Source: Gaiellales bacterium
Lineage (GTDB): Bacteria > Actinomycetota > Thermoleophilia > Gaiellales > JAICJC01
Direction of reading: 5' to 3'
DNA: 64,000 nucleotides
Assembly (NCBI GenBank): GCA_036403155.1
Contig: DASWRM010000037.1
Location: forward strand, 62,001-126,000
The translations under genes were made by a program, and so were the position numbers. The notes beneath the pieces were generated by a model. It did not search any database. It was not told the DNA's origin and saw only the letters and a list, made by a program, of their open reading frames with translations. The first letter of the stretch is position 1. The number at the start of each line of letters is the position of its first letter. Positions 1 to 9,971 of the stretch are shown piece by piece.

Positions 1-107
1 AGGACGTCGGCGATCTCGGTGGCGAGGCGGCCGAGCGTCTCGCCCTCGGCGTCCACCACATACCAGCTCTGCTCGATCTCGCGCGGCTTTGCGCTGTAGG
101 TCTTCAT
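1..107 (-). CDS. rplM: 50S ribosomal protein L13, N-terminal part (cut by window start)
   Basis: The minus-strand frame opens with [20 protein letters not shown] followed by [16 protein letters not shown], the canonical start of bacterial L13, an early-assembling protein of the large ribosomal subunit. The ATG at 105-107 is preceded by GAGG at good Shine-Dalgarno spacing (gcaacgaggatcg ATG). The rest of the gene, and probably rpsI after it, lies outside the window. The 76 bp between this start and the next gene should carry its promoter and leader, but I could not identify a regulatory structure there. Confidence 0.95.
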   Translation of the reverse strand, partial: MKTYSAKPREIEQSWYVVDAEGETLGRLATEIADV

Positions 108-183
108 CGATCCTCGTTGCGTGGGAACTGTCGGCGTCGGGCGCATGCAGCGGCCCGCAGCCGGAACGACGGCGAATGGTAGC

Positions 184-1263
184 TCAGATCGCCGCGACGC
201 GAAGGCGCACGGTGGAAGCGACGCCGTCGCGGTGGATCGTGCGCAGGGCGACGGCCACGACCTCCGGGTCGAACTGCGTGCCCGCGCCGCCGTCCAGCTC
301 GGCGACCGCCTGCTCGTGGAGCAGCGGCCGGCGGCGGGCGTTCCCGCGGCGCATGACCACGTACGCAGCGCACACCGCAACGATGCGTGAGGTGAGCGGG
401 ATCGCCTCGCCACGGAGCCCGTGCGGATACCCGCTTCCGTCCCACCACTCGCGGATCGCCCCCACGCCGGCAACGGCGTCCTGCAGCTCCGGGATGCCCG
501 CCAGCATGCGCTGGCCGATCAGCGTGTGCCGCTGCACGACCGCCCGCTCGACGGGAGTCAGCGGCCCGCGCTTCGCTCGGAGCGGAGCGGGGATGTGCGA
601 GATGCCCGCCTCGTGCACCAGGGCAACCAGGCGCACCTGCCGCAGGCCGGCCTCGTCGAGGCACAGCCCCTCGCCCACGGCCGCCGCCAGCACCGGGAGC
701 TCCAGGTCGGCTGCGCCGATCTCCCGCGCATGGTCGGCCGCCCGAAGGAAGGCCATGGCCTCGTCGAAATCCCTGCCGGCCGCGGCCGGGAGCAGGCGCC
801 CGGCGGCGCGCACGATCCGCCGCGCGCGGCGGACCTCGCCCCGCCCGAACGCCGAGGAGCGCATGTCCGACCACACCTCGACGAGGTAGGGCCCGCCCGC
901 GCCGTCGAGGCGAAGCAGCAATGCGGCCCGCTCGCCGATCGCATCGAGGAACGCAGGCTCGGCCCGGTCACCACCCCGGTCCCCGACCCAGGTCGTATAC
1001 GGGCGGCCATCGTCGATGACGGCGCGAGTGGCCGGATAGCCCTCGAGCGCGCGCTCACCCGCATGCCGGCGCCACCGCTCCGGTGACCGCGTGAACGCGG
1101 CCAGCTCGGCGGCGACGCGGCGATCGAGGTCGACCCAGGAGACGAGGCAGCCGGACGCCCCGAGGTCGCGGGCGAGCACCTCGCACAGCGCGGAGAGCAG
1201 CTCCCGGCTGCCCGTCCCGGTGGGGAGCTCCTCTCCACCGACCATACGCGGCACGGCGATCAT
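184..1263 (-). CDS. HD-GYP-like output protein with degenerate catalytic residues
   Basis: About 359 aa. The N-terminal half (roughly residues 15-150) resembles a GAF-type sensory module; the C-terminal half aligns with HD-GYP cyclic-di-GMP phosphodiesterases, with [19 protein letters not shown] matching the signature GYP block. Several metal-site positions differ: the usual HD in LLHDxGK reads HEAG ([10 protein letters not shown]), the HHE.WDGSGYP block lacks its two histidines ([13 protein letters not shown]), and the usual VxDxxDA reads VCAAYVVM. It may therefore bind but not hydrolyse its ligand. The ATG at 1261-1263 is chosen; an internal ATG at 1243-1245 is possible, and neither has a good ribosome site. 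It stands alone, downstream of the divergent XdhC-like gene. Confidence 0.75.
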   Translation of the reverse strand: MIAVPRMVGGEELPTGTGSRELLSALCEVLARDLGASGCLVSWVDLDRRVAAELAAFTRSPERWRRHAGERALEGYPATRAVIDDGRPYTTWVGDRGGDRAEPAFLDAIGERAALLLRLDGAGGPYLVEVWSDMRSSAFGRGEVRRARRIVRAAGRLLPAAAGRDFDEAMAFLRAADHAREIGAADLELPVLAAAVGEGLCLDEAGLRQVRLVALVHEAGISHIPAPLRAKRGPLTPVERAVVQRHTLIGQRMLAGIPELQDAVAGVGAIREWWDGSGYPHGLRGEAIPLTSRIVAVCAAYVVMRRGNARRRPLLHEQAVAELDGGAGTQFDPEVVAVALRTIHRDGVASTVRLRVAAI

Positions 1264-1362
1264 GCGGGCAGGATGCCCGAGCCGGCTGAGCGTGGACATC
1301 CCCGATTTGTGGTGCCCGGGATCCCCGTCTGCGGGAGTGCGGTCGCCCGCTGGCACCACGGA

Positions 1363-1376
1363 TAAGCTTCCAGGCA
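1363..1376 (+). promoter_or_regulatory. -10 box of a leaderless promoter for the XdhC-like gene
   Basis: TAAGCT at 1363-1368 is followed by 7 nt and then the ATG at 1376. This spacing would put transcription start at or next to the start codon. There is no Shine-Dalgarno sequence, which agrees with a leaderless mRNA. Confidence 0.55.
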
Positions 1377-2371
1377 TGCGAGACGTGCTGCGCGACGCCC
1401 AGGAACTGCTTGCCGCCGGCGAGCCGGTCGCGGTCGCGATGGTGGTCGACAGCAAGCGCTCCGCGCCCCGCCCGCTCGGCTCGCGGCTGCTCGTGACCGC
1501 CGGCGGGGAGATGCGCGGCTCGGTGTCCGGCGGATGCGTCGAGAGCGACGTCGTGCTCCGCGCACAGGAGGTGCTCTCGACCGGCGAGCCGCAGCTCGTG
1601 CCGTACGGCATCACCGACGACGACGCATTCGACGTGGGGCTGCCCTGCGGCGGAGAGATCGAGGTGTTCATCGCGCCGCTCGACGCCGATGAGGTGGCCC
1701 GAGTGGAGCGGGCGATCGAGCGCGGCGAGCGCCTCGCCGTGACCACCACGCTGGCAGGGCCGGACGCGGGGGGCAAACGCTACGACGAGGGAGAGGCGCA
1801 CTCCAGCGCGTCGCGCGAGAGCGCCGACACCTTCGTCGAGCACCATGCACCGGCCCCGGTGCTGATGGTGTTCGGTGCCGTCGACACCGCTCAGGAGCTG
1901 TGCCGGATGGCCCGGCAGGCGGGCTTCCGCACGGTCGTCTCGGACGCGCGCACGAAGTTCGCACGGCCCGAGCGGCTGCCGGACGCCGATGAGATCGTGG
2001 TCGGCTGGCCGGCGATGGCCTATGACGTGCATCCGCCGGACGAGGCGACGTACGTGGTCGTGCTGACGCACGACGCGCGGTTCGACGAGCCGGCTCTGGG
2101 GCCCGCGATCCGCAGCTCCGCCCCGTACATCGGCGCGTTGGGGAGCCGCCGTGCACAGGAACGGCGCCGCGAGCGGATGCTGAACGCGGGCTACTCGGAG
2201 GGGGAGCTTGCGCGCATCTCCGGCCCGCTGGGCCTGGACATCGGCGCGCTGACGCCGGCCGAGACGGCGGTCTCGATCCTGGCCGAGGTGATCGCGACGC
2301 GGCGCGGCCGCGACGGCGGGCGGCTGTCACAGTCGCCGGGGCGGATCCATCCCGAGCACGTCGCCTCGTAG
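1376..2371 (+). CDS. XdhC/CoxI family protein (molybdoenzyme maturation)
   Basis: 331 aa with the two-part XdhC/CoxI layout: an N-terminal domain (about 10-105, with GSVSGGCVESDVV and GLPCGGEIEVF) and a C-terminal Rossmann-like domain (about 165-310, with VLMVFGAVDTA, VVVLTHDARFDEPAL, YIGALGSRR). Family members bind molybdenum cofactor and help its sulfuration and insertion into xanthine-dehydrogenase or CO-dehydrogenase-type enzymes. The usual GAG motif of the nucleotide fold reads GAV. No molybdoenzyme subunit is in the window, so its partner is elsewhere. The start follows from the TAAGCT box 7 nt upstream. The next gene starts 9 nt after the stop, so the two are probably co-transcribed. 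Confidence 0.85.
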   Translation: MRDVLRDAQELLAAGEPVAVAMVVDSKRSAPRPLGSRLLVTAGGEMRGSVSGGCVESDVVLRAQEVLSTGEPQLVPYGITDDDAFDVGLPCGGEIEVFIAPLDADEVARVERAIERGERLAVTTTLAGPDAGGKRYDEGEAHSSASRESADTFVEHHAPAPVLMVFGAVDTAQELCRMARQAGFRTVVSDARTKFARPERLPDADEIVVGWPAMAYDVHPPDEATYVVVLTHDARFDEPALGPAIRSSAPYIGALGSRRAQERRRERMLNAGYSEGELARISGPLGLDIGALTPAETAVSILAEVIATRRGRDGGRLSQSPGRIHPEHVAS

Positions 2372-2380
2372 CGAGGGCCG

Positions 2381-3085
2381 GTGCGCACCGCGCTGATCGC
2401 GGACATCCACGGGAACGTGGTCGCGCTGCGCGCGGTGCTCGACGACGTCCGCTCCCACGCCGACCGCGTCGTCTGCCTGGGCGACGTCGCGGCCACGGGG
2501 CCGCAGCCGGCGGAGGCTGTCGAGGCGGTGGCGGAGCTCGGCTGCGACGTGGTCATGGGCAATACCGACGAGTGGCTGCTCTCGCCGACCGACGAGGCGA
2601 TCGAGGACGACGACACCCGCCGGATCGCCGAAATCGACCTGTGGGCTCGCGAGCAGCTCACGCCGGACCACCTGGCGGAGCTTCGGCGCTACCAGCCCCG
2701 GGTCGAGCTGGACGGTGTGCTCTGTTACCACGGGTCCCCTCGGTCGAACACCGAGGTCATCCTCTCCACCACGCCCGATCCCGAGCTCGCGCAGATGGTG
2801 GCCGGCTACGAGCGCCGGGTGCTCGCGGGCGGCCACACGCACGTGGCGATGCTGCGCCGGTTCCGCGGGTCGCTGGTGGTCAATCCGGGCTCCGTCGGCA
2901 TGCCGTTCGAGCAGACCGCTCCCGAGACGTTCCGCAACCCGCCGTGGGCGGAGTACGCCGTGGTCGACGGAACCGACGTCGACTTCCGGCGCGTGGCCGT
3001 GGACGTGGGGGCGGTCACCGAGGCCGCACGCGCCAGCGGCATGCCGAACGCGGGATGGTGGGTCAAGGACTGGGCCTGGGGCTGA
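2381..3085 (+). CDS. Calcineurin-like metallophosphoesterase (YfcE/MJ0936 type)
   Basis: 234 aa, starting at GTG 2381. Metal-ligand motifs appear in the expected order: ADIHGN near residue 8, GDVAATGP near 34, MGNTDE near 59, then YHGSPRS and AGGHTHV, and the closing NPGSVGMP that marks YfcE-like phosphodiesterases. The length suits this small two-metal group. It probably cleaves a phosphodiester; the substrate cannot be read from sequence. It follows the XdhC-like gene by 9 nt in the same direction. Confidence 0.88.
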   Translation: MRTALIADIHGNVVALRAVLDDVRSHADRVVCLGDVAATGPQPAEAVEAVAELGCDVVMGNTDEWLLSPTDEAIEDDDTRRIAEIDLWAREQLTPDHLAELRRYQPRVELDGVLCYHGSPRSNTEVILSTTPDPELAQMVAGYERRVLAGGHTHVAMLRRFRGSLVVNPGSVGMPFEQTAPETFRNPPWAEYAVVDGTDVDFRRVAVDVGAVTEAARASGMPNAGWWVKDWAWG

Positions 3086-3145
3086 CGGCCTCACCCTTCC
3101 TCGCCATCTATCCAGCGCGCGCACAGCCCGATACATCTCTCAGCG

Positions 3146-4528
3146 ATGCAGCGGCGGGTCCTGCTTGTCCTGGCCCTGGCGGCCGTGGCACCCGGTCAGG
3201 CGGCGGACGCGCTGGCCGGCGGGGCGACGGTCCAGACGACGCATGACCGCTACCGGCCGGCCGTCGTGTTCACGTATCCGGCGCCGGTGACGCTGACCGA
3301 CCCGTCCACGCAGGTGGCGTTGACCCGCGTCAGCACGGGCGCGGCTGTGCCTTTCACCGTGTCCGGGTCCGGCACGACAACCATCACCGTCTCGGTGGGC
3401 GCGACGCTCGCCTCCGGGGCGCAGTACACCGCGATGGTGTCACCGCCGCTCGACACGCCGGACACGGCGCTCTGGACGACTCGCGCCGCGCCGAGCCATC
3501 CGGCCCTGCAGGCCGTCGTCGTCGCCGCGGCGGCGCCGGACGCCGTCGACGACATCCTCCACCAGATCGACCGGGCGAACGTGCTGGCCGTGCCCCGCGC
3601 CTCGGATATCGTCGACATCTCGGCCGCCGGCCTGCACGCGCTGACGGCGGCCGATCTCCGCGGCTACCAAGCTGCCCTGGTCGTGACCGATGAGGACGTG
3701 TTCGACCAGAGCGCCGCGTCCGCCGTGCTGAGCGCGTACGCGGGAGCGGGCCACGGGGTCGTCCTGGCCGGCCAGACGCACTGGCCGAACGCGGGCGCCT
3801 GGGGGAACAGCTCGATCGGCGACCTGAACGGCACCTGGGCGGCGAACTGGAGCCCGCTCGGCTACGCGGCGCCGCCGGCCGTGGAGGGCGGGACGCTGAA
3901 CGCGGGCGGCATGACTGCGCACTTCCTGACGCAGAACCTGAGCGGCTTCACCGTGCACGGCCCGGGATCGGGTGCCGAGTCGTCGCACAACAGCTGGCAG
4001 GAGGCGGTGCTCGCCCGGCTGCACACGACGTCGGCGTACCACGTCGCGGGACAGTCGTTCATTGCGGTGCACTGGGAGGCGAAGGGCCAGCCGGGGCGCG
4101 TGGTCGACCTCGGCTTCGACCCCTGGTCCACCGACATCCCGAGCGGGGGCGGCGGGTACGACCCCGGCGAGGCCGGGCAGGCCGCAGCGCTGCTCTCGCG
4201 GGCGCTCTGGTGGGCGACCGACCGGATCCCGCCCACGCACACGCACTTCACGTCGAAGCCGAAGAACCCGTCGCCCTACCGGACGGTGTTCTTCACGATG
4301 GCTGCGAAGGATGCGGACCCCGGCTCGGCGTTCTCGACGCTGCGGTTCCAGTACCGGGTGAACAGCGGCCGGTGGAAGTGGGCGCCGGGCGGCGCGTCGT
4401 TCGCGCTCTACCACCTGCCCGCCGGGCACACCTACACGATCCGCGCTCGGGCCGTCGACTTCGCGGGGAACCGCGACGCGCACGCGGCGGTGTACCGATT
4501 CAGGGTGCCGGGCGGGGCGACGGGGTAG
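3146..4528 (+). CDS. Secreted protein, Rossmann-like domain plus C-terminal Ig/FnIII-like domain
   Basis: 460 aa. A signal peptide is evident (MQRR, then a hydrophobic Leu/Ala run, cleavage probably after the Ala-rich segment near residue 25). Residues 30-115 look like a beta-sandwich. Residues 120-355 carry an alternating pattern with ALVVTDEDVFDQ, GVVLAGQTHWP and VVDLGFDPWSTDI that recalls glutamine-amidotransferase-like or ThuA-like folds without catalytic residues I can name. The C-terminus (LRFQYRVNSGRWKWAPGG, YTIRARAVDFAGNRD) is the sugar-binding/FnIII-like module often attached to secreted enzymes. Function unknown; probably extracellular. Confidence 0.6.
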   Translation: MQRRVLLVLALAAVAPGQAADALAGGATVQTTHDRYRPAVVFTYPAPVTLTDPSTQVALTRVSTGAAVPFTVSGSGTTTITVSVGATLASGAQYTAMVSPPLDTPDTALWTTRAAPSHPALQAVVVAAAAPDAVDDILHQIDRANVLAVPRASDIVDISAAGLHALTAADLRGYQAALVVTDEDVFDQSAASAVLSAYAGAGHGVVLAGQTHWPNAGAWGNSSIGDLNGTWAANWSPLGYAAPPAVEGGTLNAGGMTAHFLTQNLSGFTVHGPGSGAESSHNSWQEAVLARLHTTSAYHVAGQSFIAVHWEAKGQPGRVVDLGFDPWSTDIPSGGGGYDPGEAGQAAALLSRALWWATDRIPPTHTHFTSKPKNPSPYRTVFFTMAAKDADPGSAFSTLRFQYRVNSGRWKWAPGGASFALYHLPAGHTYTIRARAVDFAGNRDAHAAVYRFRVPGGATG

Positions 4529-4551
4529 CGACGGATCTGCCCGCCCGCCGG

Positions 4552-4709
4552 GTGATGGCCGGCGGGGTCAGCCCCTCGCGGGGCAGACCCCTTCGCCACG
4601 GGTCTGCCCCAACGGGGAGACCCGCCAGTCAACAGATCGCCAGGTGATGGCCGGCGGGGTAGCCCCCTCGCGGGGCAGACCCCTTCGCCACGGGTCTGCC
4701 CCAACGGGG
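4552..4709. repeat. Pair of direct repeats, each with a perfect 11-bp stem-loop
   Basis: Two nearly identical 66-bp copies lie at 4552-4617 and 4644-4709, separated by 26 bp, in the gap between two convergent genes. Each contains GGGGCAGACCC, a 9-nt loop (CTTCGCCAC) and GGGTCTGCCCC, an uninterrupted inverted repeat. They could act as bidirectional terminators, but there is no T-run, and the duplication of the whole unit suggests a REP-like extragenic palindrome. The core GGGTCTGCC recurs in hairpins at 11926-11947. Confidence 0.8.
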
Positions 4710-4776
4710 CTGACCCGGCAGGCCCGCGTCCGGCGTCAGTTTGTTGGCCGGCCGGTACCCATCGCGGGGCACACGA

Positions 4777-6371
<1,595 letters not shown>

Positions 6372-6375
<4 letters not shown>

Positions 6376-7532
6376 CGGCTCATTCCGATCGCCTGCTCGC
6401 GCTGCAGCTTCTTGCCCTCCGTCTGGAGCGCCGGCGCGAACATGATCTCGGCCTTCTGGAAGGCCTGGATCGTGTCGTAGCCGGTTGTCGCCATCGACGT
6501 GCGCAGCGCGCCCATCAGGTTCAGCGTGCCGTCGTTCTCCTTGGCCGGGCCGACGACGATCTCCTCGAGCGTGGCGACCTGGTCGGTCTGCACGCGGGCT
6601 CCGCGCGGGAGGCTGGGATGGAACGTGGCCATGCCCCAGTGATAGCCGTGGCCGGGCGCCTCGACGGCGCGTGCGAGCGGCGAACCGACCATCACGGCGT
6701 CGGCCCCGCAGGCGATCGCCTTGGAGATGTCGCCTCCCGTGCGCATGCCGCCGTCGGCGATCACGTTGACGTACTGACCCGTCTCGAGCAGGTGCTGGAC
6801 GCGCGCCGCGGCGGCGTCCGCGATCGCCGTCGCCTGCGGGACGCCGACGCCGAGCACGCCGCGCGTCGTGCAGGCAGCGCCAGGCCCGACGCCGACCAGG
6901 ACGCCGGCGGCTCCCGTGCGCATGAGGTGGAGCGCCGCCTGGTAGGACGCGCAGCCGCCGACGATCACCGGCACGGGCATCGAGGCGATGAACTCCTTGA
7001 GGTTGAGCGGCTCGACCACCGTCGAGACGTGCTCCGCCGAGACGACCGTGCCCTGGATGACGAGCACGTCGAGGCCGGCGTCGAGCGCCAGCTGCCAGTG
7101 CTCGCGGACGCGCTGCGGCGTCAGCGACGCGGCGGCCAGCACGCCGGCATCCTTGATCTCCCTGATCCGCTTGCCGATCAGCTCCGGCTTCAGCGGCTCG
7201 GCGTAGATCGTCTGCATCTCACGCGTCGCCTCGGCCTTGTCGAACGTCGCGATCCGGGCGAGGATCTCGTCCGCATCCTCGTAGCGGGCCCAGATGCCCT
7301 CGAGGTTGAGCACGCCGAGGCCGCCGAGCCGGCCCAGCTCGATCGCGGTTGCCGGCGACACGACGCCGTCCATGGCCGATGCGAGCAGCGGCAGCTCCAG
7401 CAGATGCGGCCCCAGCCGCCAGGCGATGTCGACGTCCTCGGCATCGCGCGTCCGCCTGCTGGGGACGATCGCGATGTCGTCGAACCCGTAGGCGCGGCGC
7501 GCCTTCTTGCCGCGTCCGATCTCAATCTCCAA
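6372..7532 (-). CDS. guaB3: IMP dehydrogenase-type oxidoreductase of the GuaB3 subfamily (no CBS domains)
   Basis: 386 aa. The TIM-barrel IMPDH core is present without the CBS pair: substrate/NAD motifs [13 protein letters not shown] and [14 protein letters not shown], and an active-site loop containing [15 protein letters not shown] with the catalytic Cys. Actinobacteria carry such CBS-less paralogues next to guaA. The start is TTG at 7530-7532, fixed by a strong GAAGGGGG ribosome site on the minus strand about 9 nt upstream and by the typical beginning [19 protein letters not shown]. It reads into guaA by a 4-nt overlap, so the pair makes XMP then GMP, though a separate canonical guaB may exist elsewhere. 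Confidence 0.9.
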
Positions 7533-7549
7533 CCCGTACGACCCCCTTC

Positions 7550-7576
7550 AAAAACACACGCGGCCCTTGCGGGCCG
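7550..7576 (-). terminator. Possible terminator or attenuator in the guaB3 leader
   Basis: Read on the minus strand, CGGCCC-GCAA-GGGCCG (7561-7576) is followed by CGTGTG and then TTTTTG, directly before the guaB3 ribosome site. It could end the pfkB transcript or act as an attenuator ahead of the guanine-nucleotide genes. The 6-nt gap between stem and T-run makes it weaker than a standard intrinsic terminator. I saw no recognisable purine riboswitch in the 129-bp gap. A second palindrome (CGTGCC-CC-GGCACG) lies at about 7642-7655, just after the pfkB stop. Confidence 0.35.
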
Positions 7577-7661
7577 GGAGAGGAAAACCACCTGTCAGCA
7601 CGAACACTCAATGTCCGATGCAGTCTATCAACGAGGTCGGTCGTGCCCCGGCACGGACCGC

Positions 7662-8627
7662 CTACGACGCCCGCGCCGCGGTGCCGGTGATCTCCTGCAC
7701 CTCGACCATGGCGGCGTAGCGCGGCACGTCGCGGGGGTCGAAGACGCCCGCGCCGACCGCCTGGGTGTTGGCGGCGCCGCAGGCCAGCGCCGTGCGCAGC
7801 GCCTGCTCGGGGCCGTGGCCGGCCTGGTGTGCGGCCAGGAACCCGGCCAGGAACGCGTCGCCCGAGCCGACCGCCGAGACCGCCTCGACGCGCGGGATCC
7901 AGGCGCGGTACATCTGCCTGCGCCCCTTGCCCTCCGAGAGCAGCGCATAGCAGCCCGTCTTGAGGGTGACCAGCACGCCCCCCGCGCCCATGGCCGCGAT
8001 CGTGGCGAGACCCGCCTGGAAGTCCTCGTCGGTCTGGAACTCGTTGCCGACCAGCGCCTCGGCCTCCCGCTGGTTCGGGAACACGAGCGACGGCTCGGCG
8101 GCCAGGGCGAGCCGCAGCGGCTCGCCCTCGGTGTCGATCACCGTGCGCACCTTGCGGCGGCTCAGCTCCCGGATCAGGTCGGCGTAGAACGACGTCTCGA
8201 CCCTGCGCGGCAGGCTGCCGGCGAGCACCACCGTCGACACCGCCCCCGCCAGGTACCTGACCTTCTCGAGCAGCGCCGCCACCTCGTCCGCGGTCACCTC
8301 GGGCCCGTACTCGTTGATCTCGGTCTGGAGGCCGCTGGTCGGGTCGACGACGGCCGTCGACGTGCGGGACTCCGCCCCGATGCGGACGAAGTCGTTCACG
8401 ATCCCCTCGGCGTCGAGGCCGTCGGTGATCTGCGTGCCCGCGCGGCCCCCGGCCAGCCCGGTCGCGATCACCGGCTCGGACAGCCGGCGCAGCGAGCGCG
8501 CCACGTTGATGCCCTTGCCGCCCGGCATGACGAGTCCCTGCTGAGCGCGGTGGCGCCTGCCCAGCTGAAGGTTCGCCACCGTCAGTGTCTTGTCGACCGC
8601 GGCGTTGACGGTAACCGTGAGGATCAT
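7662..8627 (-). CDS. PfkB-family sugar kinase (1-phosphofructokinase/tagatose-6-phosphate kinase type)
   Basis: 321 aa from the ATG at 8625-8627, where the fold begins (MILTVTVNAAVDKTLTV); an upstream extension in the same frame looks non-coding. The first PfkB signature GGKGINVARSL lies near residue 38 and the second, VSAVGSGDAFLAGFLA, near 250, with the catalytic Asp in GSGDAF. The N-terminal T.T.NPAVD-like pattern belongs to the FruK/LacC branch that phosphorylates sugar phosphates rather than ribokinase. No PTS or other fructose gene is adjacent, so the substrate is open. Confidence 0.85.
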   Translation of the reverse strand: MILTVTVNAAVDKTLTVANLQLGRRHRAQQGLVMPGGKGINVARSLRRLSEPVIATGLAGGRAGTQITDGLDAEGIVNDFVRIGAESRTSTAVVDPTSGLQTEINEYGPEVTADEVAALLEKVRYLAGAVSTVVLAGSLPRRVETSFYADLIRELSRRKVRTVIDTEGEPLRLALAAEPSLVFPNQREAEALVGNEFQTDEDFQAGLATIAAMGAGGVLVTLKTGCYALLSEGKGRRQMYRAWIPRVEAVSAVGSGDAFLAGFLAAHQAGHGPEQALRTALACGAANTQAVGAGVFDPRDVPRYAAMVEVQEITGTAARAS

Positions 8628-8743
8628 TCCGGAAGCCCGAGGCTGGTCGTGCGGTGGCGGGTCGAGAGCCGGTGTCGGCACCGGCGCCCGTCGGCCCCGT
8701 AGCTTACACTTGACCGCCCCGCCCGGCCCCGTACATTGGAGGC

Positions 8744-9064
8744 ATGTTCGGCAGCCGCACCCGCTGCGTGGTCACCCTGACCGCGGTGATCGAGGCCACG
8801 CTGGCGGGCTGGGCGCTCGGCCGGCCGCTCGAGGCGCTGCTGCTGATGGTGCTGGCGGTGACGGCCGCGGACACCATCTGGGGCATGACGCGGCGGGGCA
8901 TGATCGGCGACCTGGCCGGCGTCGAGCTGGCGGCGGCGCTCGGGCTGCTGCTGGCGGTTCGGGCGGACGGCATCCTGACCGCGCTGGTCGCCTGCTGCTG
9001 CGCGGCGTGGCTCGTCAGACCGCAGCGGCAGGAGCCGTTCGTGCGCCCCACCGGCGCGCGCTGA
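8744..9064 (+). CDS. Small membrane protein, function unknown
   Basis: 106 aa with about three hydrophobic segments (residues 9-25, 29-45 and 60-90) and a basic tail ending RPTGAR. The ATG at 8744 is preceded by GGAGG, a real ribosome site, and a TACATT box at 8732-8737 also fits a leaderless start, so the start is well supported either way. It is divergent from the PfkB gene and convergent with pyrF. I recognise no family. Confidence 0.6.
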   Translation: MFGSRTRCVVTLTAVIEATLAGWALGRPLEALLLMVLAVTAADTIWGMTRRGMIGDLAGVELAAALGLLLAVRADGILTALVACCCAAWLVRPQRQEPFVRPTGAR

Positions 9065-9092
9065 CGCGCGACCGCGGATCCCGCGCCGGCGT

Positions 9093-9971
9093 TCAGCCCG
9101 TGGGAGTCGCCTCCCGCAGCTCCGCGGCGGCCGCGCGGACGGACTGCTGCCAGTCGCCCCGCCGCTCCCGCCAGGCATAGATCACGGAGCGGGCGGCGAC
9201 GACCAGGCCGCCCGCGGGATGGTCGCGGAACGCGGCCGCAAGCGTCGAGGCGCTCCCGCCCTGGGCGCCGACGCCGGGGAGCAGGAGGATCTGCTCGGGC
9301 ATCAGCTCGCGGGCCCGCTCGACAGCCTCGGGATAGGTCGCCCCGAGCACCGCCCCGACGCTCGAGAGACCGCGTTCGCCGACCAGGCCGGCACCCCACC
9401 CGGCGATCAGCTCGGCGGTGCGCTCCCAGACCGGACGGCCGTCGGCGAGCAGCTGCTCCTGAATGTCGGCACCCCCCGGGTTCGACGTGCGAGCGAGCAC
9501 GAACAGGCCGGCGCCCTCGCCGCACGCCCGCAGAAACGGCTCGAGCGAGTCGCCGCCCATGTAGGGGTTGACCGTGACGGCGTCGGCGACGGGGCGATCG
9601 CCGTCGCGCGGCGCGAGCCAGGCCTCGGCGTAGGCCTGTGCGGTCGAGCCGATGTCGCCGCGCTTGGCGTCGGCGATCACGATCAGCCCGTGCTCCGCGG
9701 CCGTCGCGCAGACGTGCTCGAGCGCGGTGATCCCGTAACCGCCGAGGGCCTCGAAGAACGCAACCTGCGGCTTGACGGCGACCGCCTCGTCCGCGACGGA
9801 CTCGATCAGGCCCTCGCAGAAGCGCTGGTAGGCGCGCGCGCGGCCCGCGCGGCCGGGCTTCAGGCCCGTGACCAGCTCGGGCGGAAGCAGGTCGATGCGG
9901 GGGTCGAGGCCGACGCACACGCTGCTGCCCTTGGCGGACACCGCGGCAGCGACGCGATCGGCGAAGTTCAT
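9093..9971 (-). CDS. pyrF: Orotidine 5'-phosphate decarboxylase (type 2)
   Basis: 292 aa. The active-site block IADAKRGDIGSTAQAYAEA (about residues 97-115) with Lys and Asp ligands is that of the longer type 2 enzymes found in actinobacteria. CVGLDPRIDLLP near the N-terminus, ADAVTVNPYMG and the phosphate-binding LLPGVGAQGG near residue 242 complete the barrel. It makes UMP from OMP. The ATG at 9969-9971 overlaps the stop of the upstream nuclease gene by ATGA, an unusual operon partner. pyrE lies 2.5 kb upstream in a different unit. Confidence 0.95.
   Translation of the reverse strand: MNFADRVAAAVSAKGSSVCVGLDPRIDLLPPELVTGLKPGRAGRARAYQRFCEGLIESVADEAVAVKPQVAFFEALGGYGITALEHVCATAAEHGLIVIADAKRGDIGSTAQAYAEAWLAPRDGDRPVADAVTVNPYMGGDSLEPFLRACGEGAGLFVLARTSNPGGADIQEQLLADGRPVWERTAELIAGWGAGLVGERGLSSVGAVLGATYPEAVERARELMPEQILLLPGVGAQGGSASTLAAAFRDHPAGGLVVAARSVIYAWRERRGDWQQSVRAAAAELREATPTG

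Noticed and set aside
4552-4709. Direct repeats as ends of an insertion sequence
   Set aside because: Only 26 bp lie between the copies, no transposase and no target duplication; hairpin-type repeat fits better.
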